Positions 34,028 to 43,976 of a stretch of 64,000 nucleotides of DNA are shown piece by piece. This DNA is from Modicisalibacter radicis. GTDB taxonomy: Bacteria > Pseudomonadota > Gammaproteobacteria > Pseudomonadales > Halomonadaceae. The stretch's first letter is position 1, and the number at the start of each line of letters is the position of its first letter. Where the stretch lies: assembly GCF_900961225.1 (NCBI RefSeq), contig NZ_CAAHFN010000065.1, forward strand, positions 248,001 to 312,000. The letters run 5' to 3'. The position numbers were made by a program, and so were the translations under genes. The notes beneath the pieces are model-generated. The model saw only the letters and a program-made list of their open reading frames with translations. It did no database searches and was not told the DNA's origin.

Positions 34028-35433
34028 TGGCAGCGTCCATAGCGGTCATCGAGACGAACGATATCATCCTCGCCCAGGTAGGACCCCGACTGGACTTCTA
34101 TCAACTCAAGAGGGATCTTTCCGGGATTTTCCAGGGCATGAACCTGACCGATCGGTATATAGGTCGACTCATTTTCGGAAACAATATAAGTCTTGCTGGC
34201 CACCGTGACCCTGGCACTTCCGGAAACCACGACCCAATGTTCCGAACGGTGGTGATGCATTTGCACGGAAAGCTTGGCGCCGGGCTTCACGGTAATGTGC
34301 TTTACCTGGTAGCGCGCACCATGATCTATCGAATCATAAACCCCCCAGGGACGATGAACCTCTCTATGGCTCTTGAACTCACTACGATCCTCAATCTTTA
34401 ACTGCTCGACGATTTTCTTGACATCCTGAACGTGATCCTTGTGAGCGACGAGTACGGCGTCCTTGGTTTCGACGATGATCAGATCATCGACACCCACCGC
34501 GGCCACCAGGCGATGGTCGGCATGGACGAGAAGGTTTTTTGCATCGTGGTAGAGTGCATCGCCATGAGTGACATTACCCTGGCTATCCTGATTACCCACT
34601 TGCCACAGTGAAGACCAGGAGCCGACATCACTCCACCCCGCATCCAATGGAACCATACTGGCGTGCTGGGTACGTTCCATGACGGCATAATCGATGGAGT
34701 TCGCCGGGCAGCGCTTGAAGGCCTCCTGGTCCAGACGGATGAAGTCGAGATCCCGATGTGCACCTCTGATTGCCGCGCGGCAGGTGTGGGCAATCTCGGG
34801 CTCGAGCGTCTCCAGCTCATCGAGATAGCGTTGCGCCTGAAACATGAACATGCCGCTATTCCAGTAATAATCCCCCGTAGCCAGATAATCTTCGGCGGTT
34901 TCCCTGTCGGGCTTCTCCACGAACCGCTTGACGCCATATCCATATTCACCATTCGCGGCGCCCCGCTGTATATAGCCATAGCCGGTCTCGGCGTGTCCGG
35001 CGACGACGCCGAAGGTCACCAGGTCGCCTTCAGCGGCCAGCAGCCGTGCGCGCTCGATGCTCTTGTGGAACTCAGCAACATCCTCGATGACATGATCGGC
35101 AGCCAGCACCAGCAGGACAGAATCGGCGTTGTCTTCCAGAACGCGAAGGGCCGCCAGGGCAATCGCGGGTGCGGTGTTACGCCCCTCTTGTTCCAGAATG
35201 ATGCAGGCGTTGTCGATGCCCAGTTGACGCAGCTGATCCGCGACCAGGAAGCGGTGTTCTTCGTTGCAGATGACGACAGGCGGGCGGCACCGCAAGGGAG
35301 CCAGACGTTTCAAGGACTCCTGCAGCATGCTCGCTTCGCCGAAAAGCGAGAGAAACTGCTTGGGGTGCCGTTGTCTGGACAGCGGCCATAGTCTCGAGCC
35401 GCTACCTCCAGCCAGAATAACAGGCGTGATCAT
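34024..35433 (-). CDS. manC: Mannose-1-phosphate guanylyltransferase / mannose-6-phosphate isomerase
   Basis: 469-residue bifunctional enzyme. The N-terminal nucleotidyltransferase domain begins VILAGGSGSRLWPLSRQRHP and KQFL, with FVEKPDRETAEDYL and a DVGSW motif. A C-terminal cupin isomerase domain contains RPWGVYDSID, HHHRSEHWVVVSGSARVT and ENPGKIPLELIEVQSG with metal-ligand histidines. It makes GDP-mannose, the precursor used by the adjacent gmd and fcl. AAGGTG precedes the ATG. Confidence 0.95.
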   Translation of the reverse strand: MITPVILAGGSGSRLWPLSRQRHPKQFLSLFGEASMLQESLKRLAPLRCRPPVVICNEEHRFLVADQLRQLGIDNACIILEQEGRNTAPAIALAALRVLEDNADSVLLVLAADHVIEDVAEFHKSIERARLLAAEGDLVTFGVVAGHAETGYGYIQRGAANGEYGYGVKRFVEKPDRETAEDYLATGDYYWNSGMFMFQAQRYLDELETLEPEIAHTCRAAIRGAHRDLDFIRLDQEAFKRCPANSIDYAVMERTQHASMVPLDAGWSDVGSWSSLWQVGNQDSQGNVTHGDALYHDAKNLLVHADHRLVAAVGVDDLIIVETKDAVLVAHKDHVQDVKKIVEQLKIEDRSEFKSHREVHRPWGVYDSIDHGARYQVKHITVKPGAKLSVQMHHHRSEHWVVVSGSARVTVASKTYIVSENESTYIPIGQVHALENPGKIPLELIEVQSGSYLGEDDIVRLDDRYGRCQ

Positions 35434-35492
35434 GGTTTCACCTTGGTCGGAAAATCCTGCGTGAATGTCATCGTCATCGCTACTGGCTGACG

Positions 35493-36458
35493 TTACGTCC
35501 TATAACTACCTTGATTCTCGAGAAACCAGCGGTAAGTCATGTGCAGGCCATCCTCCAGCGTAACATTCGCCCGCCAGCCCATGGATTGTAAACGAGATAC
35601 GTCCAGCAGTTTTCTGGGAGCGCCATCGGGTTTGTCATCATCGAAGATCAACTCACCTTCAAAACCCACCACTCGAGCAACGGTATAAGCCAGCTCCCTG
35701 ATCGAGCAATCGACCCCACTTCCAATGTTGATATGCGACATCAAGGGCTGGGTATGCGCCTTGTAGATGGAGTGTTCCAGTTCCATGACATGCACACAGG
35801 CAGCGGCCATGTCCTCGACATACATAAACTCACGTCGTTGTTGACCACTCCCCCAAATAACAATTTCAGGATCGCCTTGTTGTTTGGCTTCATGGAAACG
35901 ACGCAAAAGAGCGGGGATAACGTGTGAATTTTCGGGATGAAAATTATCGTTCGGCCCGTAGAGGCTGGTCGGCATGACACTTCGATAGTCCCTTCCATAT
36001 TGCCGGGTATAGCTCTCGCATAATTTTATTCCGGCTATTTTCGCAACCGCATAGGGTTCATTCGTAGGTTCCAGGGAGCCGGTCAAGAGCGCTTCCTCAG
36101 CCATGGGCTGTTCTGCCATTTTGGGATAAATGCATGAAGATCCCAAAAACAGCAATCGTGAGACGTTAGCTGTGTGTGCGGCAGAAATAACATTCATTTC
36201 TATCATTAAATTATCATACAAGAACTCTACTGGATAGATACTATTGGCATGTATACCTCCTACCTTGGCCGCCGCCAAATATATTTGGTCTACTTGATGA
36301 TCGCTCATGAACTCTTCGACCTGACTCTGCCGCGTCAAGTCAAGCTGCGAGCGATCGGCGGTTATTATATTTGCGTACCCACATTTCGCTAAGCAGTTTA
36401 TAATCGCTCTCCCCACCATTCCTTGGTGGCCGGCAACAAACACCTTCTGTTCGAACAT
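35493..36458 (-). CDS. fcl: GDP-L-fucose synthase
   Basis: 321-residue extended SDR. It epimerises and reduces GDP-4-keto-6-deoxymannose to GDP-L-fucose. Motifs: [69 protein letters not shown] with the catalytic Tyr and Lys, [20 protein letters not shown], and [13 protein letters not shown] 36458 is chosen because GGAGGGG sits five bases before it; a GTG two codons earlier overlaps the gmd stop. It pairs with gmd upstream. Confidence 0.95.
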   Translation of the reverse strand: MFEQKVFVAGHQGMVGRAIINCLAKCGYANIITADRSQLDLTRQSQVEEFMSDHQVDQIYLAAAKVGGIHANSIYPVEFLYDNLMIEMNVISAAHTANVSRLLFLGSSCIYPKMAEQPMAEEALLTGSLEPTNEPYAVAKIAGIKLCESYTRQYGRDYRSVMPTSLYGPNDNFHPENSHVIPALLRRFHEAKQQGDPEIVIWGSGQQRREFMYVEDMAAACVHVMELEHSIYKAHTQPLMSHINIGSGVDCSIRELAYTVARVVGFEGELIFDDDKPDGAPRKLLDVSRLQSMGWRANVTLEDGLHMTYRWFLENQGSYRT

Positions 36459-36460
36459 GT

Positions 36461-37591
36461 TCACCCCTCCATCGCCACAGGCATTTCAAAACCATATTTC
36501 TTGAGTAGAGCGAATTTTTGGGCCGTCTTGAGATCTTCAGCCACCATTTCGGCACACATGCTCTGTACCGTTATTTTCGGCTCCCAGTTCAATTTCAACT
36601 TGGCTTTTTCAGGATCGCCAAGTAGCGTTTCAACTTCTGTGGGCCTAAAATAGCGAGGGTCCACACGCACTATTATATCTCCCGGAGAAAGTGACGGAGC
36701 CTTGTCACCAACAACACAATCCACAACAGCCCTTTCATCGACACCCACCCCCTCAAAGCGTAAAACAATACCCAGCTCGACTGCACTCATATGAATAAAA
36801 TCGCGAACCGAAATTTGCTTTCCGGTAGCAATTATAAAGTCATCGGGGGCCTCCTGCTGTAGCATCAACCACTGCATTTGAACATAATCCTTGGCATGCC
36901 CCCAGTCCCGCAAGGCATCCATATTACCCATATACAAGCAGAACTCGAGCCCTTGAGCTATATTGGCTAGACCACGAGTAATCTTGCGTGTAACGAATGT
37001 CTCCCCACGACGTGGCGATTCATGATTGAACAGAATCCCATTACAAGCATAGATACCATAGGACTCACGATAGTTGATCGTCATCCAGTAGGCATAAAGC
37101 TTGGCCACCGCGTAGGGCGAGCGCGGATAGAATGGTGTCGTTTCCCGCTGGGGTATCTCTTGAACCTGACCAAACAACTCTGATGTCGACGCCTGGTAGA
37201 AACGCGTTTTTTTCTCCAAGCCTAATAAACGTATCGCTTCCAGCAGTCGCAAAGTGCCCAAGGCATCGACATCAGCTGTATATTCAGGCGATTCAAAGCT
37301 GACCGCCACATGTGACTGGGCGCCAAGGTTATATATCTCATCGGGTTGTATTTTTTGGATAAGTCCTATCAGGTTTGACGAATCAGTGAGATCCCCATAG
37401 TGTAAGACGAATCTCTTGTGGCTGGCATGAGGGTCCTGGTATATATGATCGACACGTTGAGTGTTAAAAAGTGAGGCTCGGCGTTTTATACCGTGAACCT
37501 CGTAACCTTTTTCCAGCAGGAATTCTGCCAGATACGAGCCGTCCTGCCCCGTAACACCAGTAATCAACGCTTTCTTCGGTATCTTGTCCAT
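36461..37591 (-). CDS. gmd: GDP-mannose 4,6-dehydratase
   Basis: 376 residues, the usual Gmd length. It forms GDP-4-keto-6-deoxymannose. [20 protein letters not shown] binds [23 protein letters not shown] follows, [17 protein letters not shown] holds the Thr/Ser-Glu active site, and [20 protein letters not shown] the Tyr/Lys pair. [17 protein letters not shown] is characteristic of Gmd. No good Shine-Dalgarno is visible before the ATG. It lies 15 bases after the GT4 gene. Confidence 0.96.
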   Translation of the reverse strand: MDKIPKKALITGVTGQDGSYLAEFLLEKGYEVHGIKRRASLFNTQRVDHIYQDPHASHKRFVLHYGDLTDSSNLIGLIQKIQPDEIYNLGAQSHVAVSFESPEYTADVDALGTLRLLEAIRLLGLEKKTRFYQASTSELFGQVQEIPQRETTPFYPRSPYAVAKLYAYWMTINYRESYGIYACNGILFNHESPRRGETFVTRKITRGLANIAQGLEFCLYMGNMDALRDWGHAKDYVQMQWLMLQQEAPDDFIIATGKQISVRDFIHMSAVELGIVLRFEGVGVDERAVVDCVVGDKAPSLSPGDIIVRVDPRYFRPTEVETLLGDPEKAKLKLNWEPKITVQSMCAEMVAEDLKTAQKFALLKKYGFEMPVAMEG

Positions 37592-37606
37592 TAAATCATA
37601 TACCCG

Positions 37607-38893
37607 TCATTGGCAAATAGAAGATACGATTTCTTGGTAACGCATTCTGACCGCGTCTGGCGAGAACTTGGTGCTAACGTGATGACGACCGTTTAACCCC
37701 ATTTCTTCCCGAGCAACACGCGGCATTAAAATCATTTCCTGCATACGTATAGCCAGCGAATCAGTGCTAAAGGGTTCTGCCAGAAGCCCGTTTTCTTTAT
37801 TTATTACAATATCCTGCAATCCCGAACAGCGGAACGCTACTACCGGTGTCTGACATGAAAGAGCCTCGGCTGCCACCTGGCCAAAGGATTCGACGAACGA
37901 AGGTACAACGACAAAATCTGCTATCGCATAAATACGCCTGAGCTTTGATGCATCATTTATTTTCCCCAAATAGCGAATTCTAAAGCCACCAAACTCACCT
38001 TCCCCCACATGGTCACCGCCGAAGGAAATTATCTTCACACAAGATTTGATGGATGCTTTTTCCGAAAGCTTTTCCAAAGCCTTTTCCAACAAACCAAATC
38101 CCTTTATACGATTCCTATTGCCACCCACCGCCCCAATCGCAATAACCACTTCGCCCTCGTCAACGCCAAACTCTTGCCTGTTACCGAGCACATCTCCACT
38201 TGCGAGCGGTGAAAACACGCTTGTTTCAATTGGGTTGGGGAGCAATTCGATTCTAAGATTGCGTAGCATAAGACTCCTTTTGGCCCGTTCATACATCCAT
38301 ACAGAGGGCACTGTAATCACCAGATCATTGCGGAGTCTCAGCTTTCTATATTTTATTTTCCAGACCAGCCAGTTCCAGTTTATCCCTCTCACCCCCTTAG
38401 CCCAGTATGAATAGCCTGTACTGAACATTTCTGCGCTATCATTTAGTGGGTAGTAATGCTCCGCACCGCAATAAAGCCATTCATCATGAAGGGTGATTAT
38501 CGTTCTAGGCGGTAATTCATCAAGCTTGAAAACACTAATACAGTCATTATTAACCCAGTGTAGATTGCAAACTGCATTTTCCTTAGACGCCTTGCGCATC
38601 TGCTTGACAAACAAGGAAGAAGAAAAAATATTCAGCGAATGCTTTGCCACATTGTCGTCTTTAAACAATTTAAGCGCCAGATATGAAACGATACGCTTTA
38701 TGAAATGTACCTTGTTGGACAGCTTGCCTCCCACAATCTGCCAGCTGAATCCACCATCATCCATTTTTGCTACTGACGTGGGAGTCACACACGTAACCGT
38801 GGAAAACTCTTTGGCCAGATTGGCAAATTTTTTGGCGGCTATTGCGGCACCACCGCTTTCGAATGAAAAGGAGAAAATGTAGATACATTTCAT
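37607..38893 (-). CDS. Family 4 glycosyltransferase
   Basis: 428 residues, GT-B fold. An N-terminal FESGGAAIAAKKFANLAK donor/acceptor loop, a middle LHDEWLYCGAEHYYPL segment as in colanic-acid WcaC-like enzymes, and a C-terminal donor domain with FVVVPSFVESFGQVAAEAL (the EX7E region), CQTPVVAFRCSGLQDIV and ENGLLAEP. It would act on the undecaprenyl-linked intermediate. Compared with gmd and manC the gene is AT-rich, suggesting a separately acquired transferase. The specificity is not predictable. Confidence 0.87.
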   Translation of the reverse strand: MKCIYIFSFSFESGGAAIAAKKFANLAKEFSTVTCVTPTSVAKMDDGGFSWQIVGGKLSNKVHFIKRIVSYLALKLFKDDNVAKHSLNIFSSSLFVKQMRKASKENAVCNLHWVNNDCISVFKLDELPPRTIITLHDEWLYCGAEHYYPLNDSAEMFSTGYSYWAKGVRGINWNWLVWKIKYRKLRLRNDLVITVPSVWMYERAKRSLMLRNLRIELLPNPIETSVFSPLASGDVLGNRQEFGVDEGEVVIAIGAVGGNRNRIKGFGLLEKALEKLSEKASIKSCVKIISFGGDHVGEGEFGGFRIRYLGKINDASKLRRIYAIADFVVVPSFVESFGQVAAEALSCQTPVVAFRCSGLQDIVINKENGLLAEPFSTDSLAIRMQEMILMPRVAREEMGLNGRHHVSTKFSPDAVRMRYQEIVSSICQ

Positions 38894-38981
38894 GATGCCG
38901 CATTGCTCCTGAATATTTTAAACCTTTAAAATAACCATCCATGCATTAAACCAGCCACAGTCATCGTTTTTTATATACCAG

Positions 38982-39998
38982 TCACCCAAGATTAATATAC
39001 TCCACATTATTCAGATCCATATATCTTTCAACACTACTATCATGATGATAAATAACAATGTGCATGTATAGCTTGGCAAGTTCCATTATCAACATCTCTG
39101 CCGGTATCGAAGCAGGTACTAGCCTTGTAAAACCTTGGGCAAAACTTGCATCAAATTCTCTTATGTGTGGATGCAGCTTGACATAGCAATCTTCCAGTTT
39201 TTCTTGCAATGATGCGATAGCTCTTCTATCGACTTCCCAACTGGAAAGATAAACAATACAATTTTCGCTACTTATATTCTCGGCGACATTCAGATTTTCT
39301 GCCAGGAATATTTTATTCAATACATCCGTGTTCTCTTTGATAAAACAGAGCAGTGACTGATCTATTTCTTCAATCAAGACTTTGGAACGCGGAAAAACAC
39401 TCAAGTATTCATACTTTTCATATATCCACAGTTCATCCGTTAGTCGGCAACCTCCCAATCTTTCACCGATCCCCAACAATCTCAGCAAAGCTGCTTTGAG
39501 TGCCGGATAGTAATTATCCTGGTAGGTCCCGCAGCCCTCTTCATAAACTGACAGCGTCACATCAGGCTGGCTCCTCTTTATTTCATTCAAGCTTATATAG
39601 TTTCTAACGCCAACATCAGAATCTAAGAATATCTTGCTATAGCCTTTACCTGTACTTCCTGCTATTGCAGCTTGACGCGTTGGGAAATCAGTTACGCTTT
39701 TCCAGCCATCATCATGGCTTTTTATACGCTTAGAAATATCGTCGGCATTTAAAAAATCAAGCACAACATGGAGATGGCATTCAACTGGAGTTTTAAATCC
39801 ATCTCTGATCACCATGGCCATCATTATTTGCAATGGCTTTGTCGCTATAAACAAAACTGATACTTTTTTTTCCATACACTGCCCATCTCGTACAATAGCG
39901 ACTTCCTCCCTAGAGCGAGGGTGCAGCTTGAAGAGAGAATATTTCATCACGGCCTGAAAAATCTTCTTTCCGCGGTTTTCGTCAACAATGACAGTCAT
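38982..39998 (-). CDS. Putative sialyltransferase-type glycosyltransferase (GT52/polysialyltransferase-like)
   Basis: Up to 338 residues. After a variable N-terminus the fold begins KKVSVLFIATKPLQIMMAM. It then shows VTLSVYEEGCGTYQDNYYP, carrying the D/E-D/E-G motif, and DCYVKLHPHIREFDASF, carrying the HP motif. These two motifs together are shared by bacterial sialyltransferase families GT38, GT52 and GT80. The locus makes a CMP-nonulosonate, so this is the best candidate for its transferase. The start is uncertain: ATGs at 39998, 39947 and 39875 all lack a good Shine-Dalgarno, and 39875 would give the cleanest N-terminus. The gene is AT-rich. Confidence 0.72.
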   Translation of the reverse strand: MTVIVDENRGKKIFQAVMKYSLFKLHPRSREEVAIVRDGQCMEKKVSVLFIATKPLQIMMAMVIRDGFKTPVECHLHVVLDFLNADDISKRIKSHDDGWKSVTDFPTRQAAIAGSTGKGYSKIFLDSDVGVRNYISLNEIKRSQPDVTLSVYEEGCGTYQDNYYPALKAALLRLLGIGERLGGCRLTDELWIYEKYEYLSVFPRSKVLIEEIDQSLLCFIKENTDVLNKIFLAENLNVAENISSENCIVYLSSWEVDRRAIASLQEKLEDCYVKLHPHIREFDASFAQGFTRLVPASIPAEMLIMELAKLYMHIVIYHHDSSVERYMDLNNVEYINLG

Positions 39999-40094
39999 AT
40001 ATCACAACAGCCCCATCGAAATTTAACAGCATCTTTTCGGCACACTGCTTCAATATAGAAACAAGCTTGTCAGACGGACTCTACTGGAATACCG

Positions 40095-42353
40095 TTATGT
40101 ACGAGTTACCGCACTGCCATAGGTATAGTTGTAGTATCCATATCCATAAGCGGTGGCGGCTTTTCGCTCCATCGCGTTGAGAACGGCCCCTTTAACGGTA
40201 ACTCCGCCGGTTTCCAGGCGACGTACGGCGAGCTTTATCTCCTTGGGCGGATTTAGCTGGAAGCGAGCCACCATGAGTGAAGTTCCTACGTTTTTTCCAA
40301 TGATAGTCGCGTCAGTAACCGCGAGCACAGGAGGAGAATCCACAATCACCAGGTCGTATCGCTCACTGGCTTCTTCAAGTAGTGCCTTGAATGTAGAAGT
40401 CACCAGCAGTTCAGAAGGATTAGGCGGGGCGACACCGCGTGACAGGTAATACAGGTTTTCTACATTCCCGACAGGGCGGACCGAGTCTTCCAGTAAAAGT
40501 CGGCCTGCCAATATTTCACTCAGCCCACCTTCAGACGTCTCTCCGAATAAAGTGTGTATATGCCCTTTGCGCATGTCACCGTCGATGATTAGTACACGCT
40601 GTCCGGCTTGAGCGCACACTGACGCCAGATTGACGCAAATGAAACTTTTCCCTATGGCGGGGCTTGGTCCGGTAATCATCAGGCGATTATCACTGCCTTC
40701 CAGCATGGCAAAATGCAGGCTCGTGCGTAGGCTACGTAGAGCCTCGACCGCTGTATCGGCCGGGTTACGCTCGGCTAGAAGCCCAATCGCAACGGAATGC
40801 GCATGCCCGTTGGTACGCTTGACGCGGCGATTGAGTTTTGCCTGCTCTTCGGAAAGCGGCACCGTGGCATATACTGGCAAACCCAGCTGCTCTAGTTGGT
40901 CCGGTGTTTCTACACCACGATTGAGCGCCGCACGCAGCAATACCAAGCCAACCGCCAGCATTCCACCAAGCAGAGCTGCCAAAATGACTATCAGCCCCTT
41001 GTCCGGTTTTACCGGATTGGGAAGTACTTTTGCTTCGTCCAGAATACGAACGTTACCAACTGTACTCGCTTCAGCAATCTGCATTTCCTGTACCTTGTTC
41101 CGCAGCTGCACGTAAATTTCCTGGTTGACAGCGACATCCCTCTGCAGGCGCAGCACCTCTTGCTGGGTCGCTGGCAAGCCATCTATTTTACTTTCCAGGT
41201 TTTCACGTTCGCTCTGCAGCTGCCTCTTCTTCTCAAGAAGCGCAGCATAGGTCGGATGACTCGGGGTAAAGCGCCGGGATATTTCGGCTTCGGAAAACTG
41301 CAGCTCGTTGAGTTGGGATTCGAGGTTGACCAGGCGTTCCAGTATCGACTGCGTTTCCAGGGACAGATCAACACTGTCTCTTTCCGTGCGATATGTATTC
41401 AGGCTATCTTCCGCGAGACGCAACTCATCCCGTACCGCAGGCACCTGACTATCCAGGAAATTCAAGCTGTTACGCGCTTCCTGTGACTGGCGTTGAATAT
41501 TCTGCGAGACGTAAATATCAGCGATGGTGGCCAGTGTCTTTTCCGCCAGCATCGGATCCGGGCTGGTCAATCCCCAGTTGAGTATCCCTGTCTTCTGTCC
41601 TTGTTCATTGATACTTAAATTTCTTCTCAGATCATTAATCGCCATCAGGCGAGGTACGTGAGTAAGTTCGTAGGCAGCTCCAGGCGGTGCGCTTATCGAC
41701 CCGATCAGAATGCTTATATCCCCACCAAGGAAATCGCTGGAAGTGCCAACCTGCCCCTCGCCCAGAACCTTATCGTCGTAACTGAGAGTGTAGCTATTTT
41801 CGTCGCGCACCGTGACGGTAAACGTTTCATTGAGATAAGCGTCCGTTACAGGCATCGACTTGACGTCGATCGTTTCCCCTGCCCAGGTATATTTCCATCC
41901 CTTCTGGCCTGGAGTGGACTGCTGCAGACCAATGCCATCCAGGAAACTGACGAACATCGAGTCTGGTCTTTCGATCCCTATGCGCGTCAGAAAATCGCCG
42001 ATAACCGGAAAGCGTACGGGTTCAACCAGCAGATCGAGATTCAGTATATCCACCGCCCGCCCTAGCACCATACGCGAGCGAATGATCTCGATCTCTGATT
42101 CGGAGGGGGGTTCCTCGCCCAGCAGGCTGGTTACATCGGCCAACGGGTTCTTGGATGCCGCCTTTTCGACCTGGACCAGGGCATCCGCCTGATAGATGGG
42201 ATCCGTCAGTAGTGCATAGCTCGCTCCCGCAATGGCAAACATGACTGTAATGCTGGCGATTGTCCCTTTATGGTCGATCAGCACTCCGTACAGACGCCCC
42301 AGGTCGATTTCGTCGTTGTCTTGTATTGCATGGGAATGAAGGTTCTGAGACAT
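40095..42353 (-). CDS. wzc: Wzc-type tyrosine autokinase and chain-length regulator
   Basis: 752-residue inner-membrane protein. A Wzz domain with a first transmembrane helix near residues 30-50 is followed by a long periplasmic coiled region (residues about 270-420) and a second helix near 435-460. The cytoplasmic BY-kinase follows: Walker A ITGPSPAIGKSFICVNLAS, Walker A' VLIIDGDMRKGHIHTLFGE, Walker B LVIVDSPPVLAVTDA, and a C-terminal tyrosine cluster AYGYGYYNYTYG. It controls polymer length and works with Wza. The upstream Wzb-like phosphatase would dephosphorylate it. Confidence 0.95.
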   Translation of the reverse strand: MSQNLHSHAIQDNDEIDLGRLYGVLIDHKGTIASITVMFAIAGASYALLTDPIYQADALVQVEKAASKNPLADVTSLLGEEPPSESEIEIIRSRMVLGRAVDILNLDLLVEPVRFPVIGDFLTRIGIERPDSMFVSFLDGIGLQQSTPGQKGWKYTWAGETIDVKSMPVTDAYLNETFTVTVRDENSYTLSYDDKVLGEGQVGTSSDFLGGDISILIGSISAPPGAAYELTHVPRLMAINDLRRNLSINEQGQKTGILNWGLTSPDPMLAEKTLATIADIYVSQNIQRQSQEARNSLNFLDSQVPAVRDELRLAEDSLNTYRTERDSVDLSLETQSILERLVNLESQLNELQFSEAEISRRFTPSHPTYAALLEKKRQLQSERENLESKIDGLPATQQEVLRLQRDVAVNQEIYVQLRNKVQEMQIAEASTVGNVRILDEAKVLPNPVKPDKGLIVILAALLGGMLAVGLVLLRAALNRGVETPDQLEQLGLPVYATVPLSEEQAKLNRRVKRTNGHAHSVAIGLLAERNPADTAVEALRSLRTSLHFAMLEGSDNRLMITGPSPAIGKSFICVNLASVCAQAGQRVLIIDGDMRKGHIHTLFGETSEGGLSEILAGRLLLEDSVRPVGNVENLYYLSRGVAPPNPSELLVTSTFKALLEEASERYDLVIVDSPPVLAVTDATIIGKNVGTSLMVARFQLNPPKEIKLAVRRLETGGVTVKGAVLNAMERKAATAYGYGYYNYTYGSAVTRT

Positions 42354-42393
42354 CGCTAGTTACCTGCTGCAGTGGCAAGCTTACCGTTAATTT

Positions 42394-42843
42394 TCAGCCT
42401 AGTTTCTTCTGCCAGGCATCGGCGGCACGTACCAGTTGGCCATGTACGTACTCGAAGACTTCGTGACTTTTACGATACGGGTCGGGGATCTCTTGTCCCT
42501 TGCCGTCTGTTGCCAACCAACGCCCCAGCAACAGGGTCTTGCCAATCGATGCGGGGTCCAGCTTGGCTATTGCAAGCCGCTGGTTCTCGCTCATGACCAG
42601 CACCAGGTCGGCTCGCTGGATCATCTCCTGAGTCACCTGTCGGGCTCGGTGCAAGTCGACGTCGAGCCCCTCCCTTTCGGCCAGCCCCCGAGCCGTCGGC
42701 TCGACACCGTGCCCCACGAGCGCCCCCAATCCTGCGGATTCGATGGCCAGGCTCGGTAGCCGAGCCCGGAGCAGCGCGGCTGCCACCGGGCTCCGGCAGG
42801 TATTGCCCGTACAGATCACGAGAAGCCGGGAAAATTGAATCAT
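42394..42843 (-). CDS. wzb: Low-molecular-weight protein-tyrosine phosphatase (Wzb)
   Basis: 149 residues. The phosphate-binding loop CTGNTCRS has the nucleophile Cys11 and Arg17; the general acid Asp is in DPYRKSHEVFEYV near residue 120. It dephosphorylates the Wzc tyrosine cluster, which enables polymer assembly cycles. The ATG overlaps the wza stop by four bases, and wzc follows after 40 bases. The length and position are canonical. Confidence 0.95.
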   Translation of the reverse strand: MIQFSRLLVICTGNTCRSPVAAALLRARLPSLAIESAGLGALVGHGVEPTARGLAEREGLDVDLHRARQVTQEMIQRADLVLVMSENQRLAIAKLDPASIGKTLLLGRWLATDGKGQEIPDPYRKSHEVFEYVHGQLVRAADAWQKKLG

Positions 42844-43976
42844 TCGAAGTTTTCTTGGATTTCCGTGGCTTGATAAAGCGTGGTGAGCGACGGAAGTATC
42901 TGGTTGAGGACGCGGTTCCAGAGCGAAACCGGCGCGGCCGTGACATAGACGACATCTGCAGGCTGGAGCATGAATTGTGCCCCGAGCACCAGCGCGGCCG
43001 CATTCTTGGCATTCAACTGATAGACGGTTGCGAAGGTGTCGCTAGGCTCCGGGTTGCCACGAATCACGAATATTCCCGAAGCATCCGCACTCTCTTCCCG
43101 GATACCCCCCGCCCTCGCGATGGCGTTGGTGAGCGAGAACTGGCCGTTGGCCATGGGGAAGGCGGCCGGTTCGTTGACCTCGCCCATGACATATATCTGC
43201 TGGTTGCCGATATCCGGCACATGGAGGACATCGCCATCTCTGAGCTGAACATTCTGGTCTATATCGCCATTCGACAGCATGTCGAACACTGAAATATGAG
43301 TGTCACTGCCATCCCGGCTCAGTATCACGTCATGCCAATTGGCCTCTGCGGTCAGGCCACCGGCTTCGCTGAGTACGTCGAGTACCCGCACAGGCACATT
43401 GGTCACGGGGAATACCCCCGGCTCGGTGACCTGGCCGGTTACATAGACTTTCTGGGCGTTGAACGCGGCCACCTTCACATCGACCTGCGGCTCGGCGATA
43501 TAGCCAGACAACCGACGCTGTATCTCGGAACGCACCTCCTTTACGGTGCGGCCCGCAACCTTGATCTGACCGATATAGGGGTAAAAGATGGTCCCATCGG
43601 AATGGACGACGTTGCCCGACTCTTCGGCGCTACGCTCGCTGCCGGCGGGGATGGTCAGCTCCGGGTGATCGTAGACGATCACGTTCAGTACATCGCCGCG
43701 GCCGATACGGTAATCGTACTCGATGGGAACGCCAGGCATATCCTCGCCGGATGCCGTCAATGAAACGACACCGGGTCTGGCTGTCGGACGCATCGCCTTG
43801 ACCAGATCGATGGTGATGGGTTCCACCTTGACGGCATCGTCGAGGGGATCCGCTTCCGTCTCGTAAGGGATCTGTCCACCGGGAGCCATGGCGCATGCCG
43901 AAAGCCACATTACGGCCGCTATGCCTAACAGCGGCAATCCCCACTGCCTTGGCAGGCGCTTTTTTGTCGAAACCAT
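42840..43976 (-). CDS. wza: Polysaccharide export outer-membrane lipoprotein (Wza)
   Basis: 378 residues. A lipoprotein signal ends WLSAC with lipidated Cys28. Polysaccharide-export (Poly_export) domain YDYRIGRGDVLNVIVYDHPE follows, with SLBB domains (KVYVTGQVTEPGVFPVTNVP; QIYVMGEVNEPAAFPMANGQ) and a C-terminal amphipathic helix (LWNRVLNQILPSLTTLYQAT) that would form the outer-membrane pore. It is the first gene of the block and lies behind an AT-rich leader with an ops element. Confidence 0.95.
   Translation of the reverse strand: MVSTKKRLPRQWGLPLLGIAAVMWLSACAMAPGGQIPYETEADPLDDAVKVEPITIDLVKAMRPTARPGVVSLTASGEDMPGVPIEYDYRIGRGDVLNVIVYDHPELTIPAGSERSAEESGNVVHSDGTIFYPYIGQIKVAGRTVKEVRSEIQRRLSGYIAEPQVDVKVAAFNAQKVYVTGQVTEPGVFPVTNVPVRVLDVLSEAGGLTAEANWHDVILSRDGSDTHISVFDMLSNGDIDQNVQLRDGDVLHVPDIGNQQIYVMGEVNEPAAFPMANGQFSLTNAIARAGGIREESADASGIFVIRGNPEPSDTFATVYQLNAKNAAALVLGAQFMLQPADVVYVTAAPVSLWNRVLNQILPSLTTLYQATEIQENFE

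Noticed and set aside
10429-43976. Prophage remnant explaining the tailspike-like genes
   Set aside because: No capsid, terminase, portal, lysis or integrase gene is present; all neighbours are polysaccharide genes.
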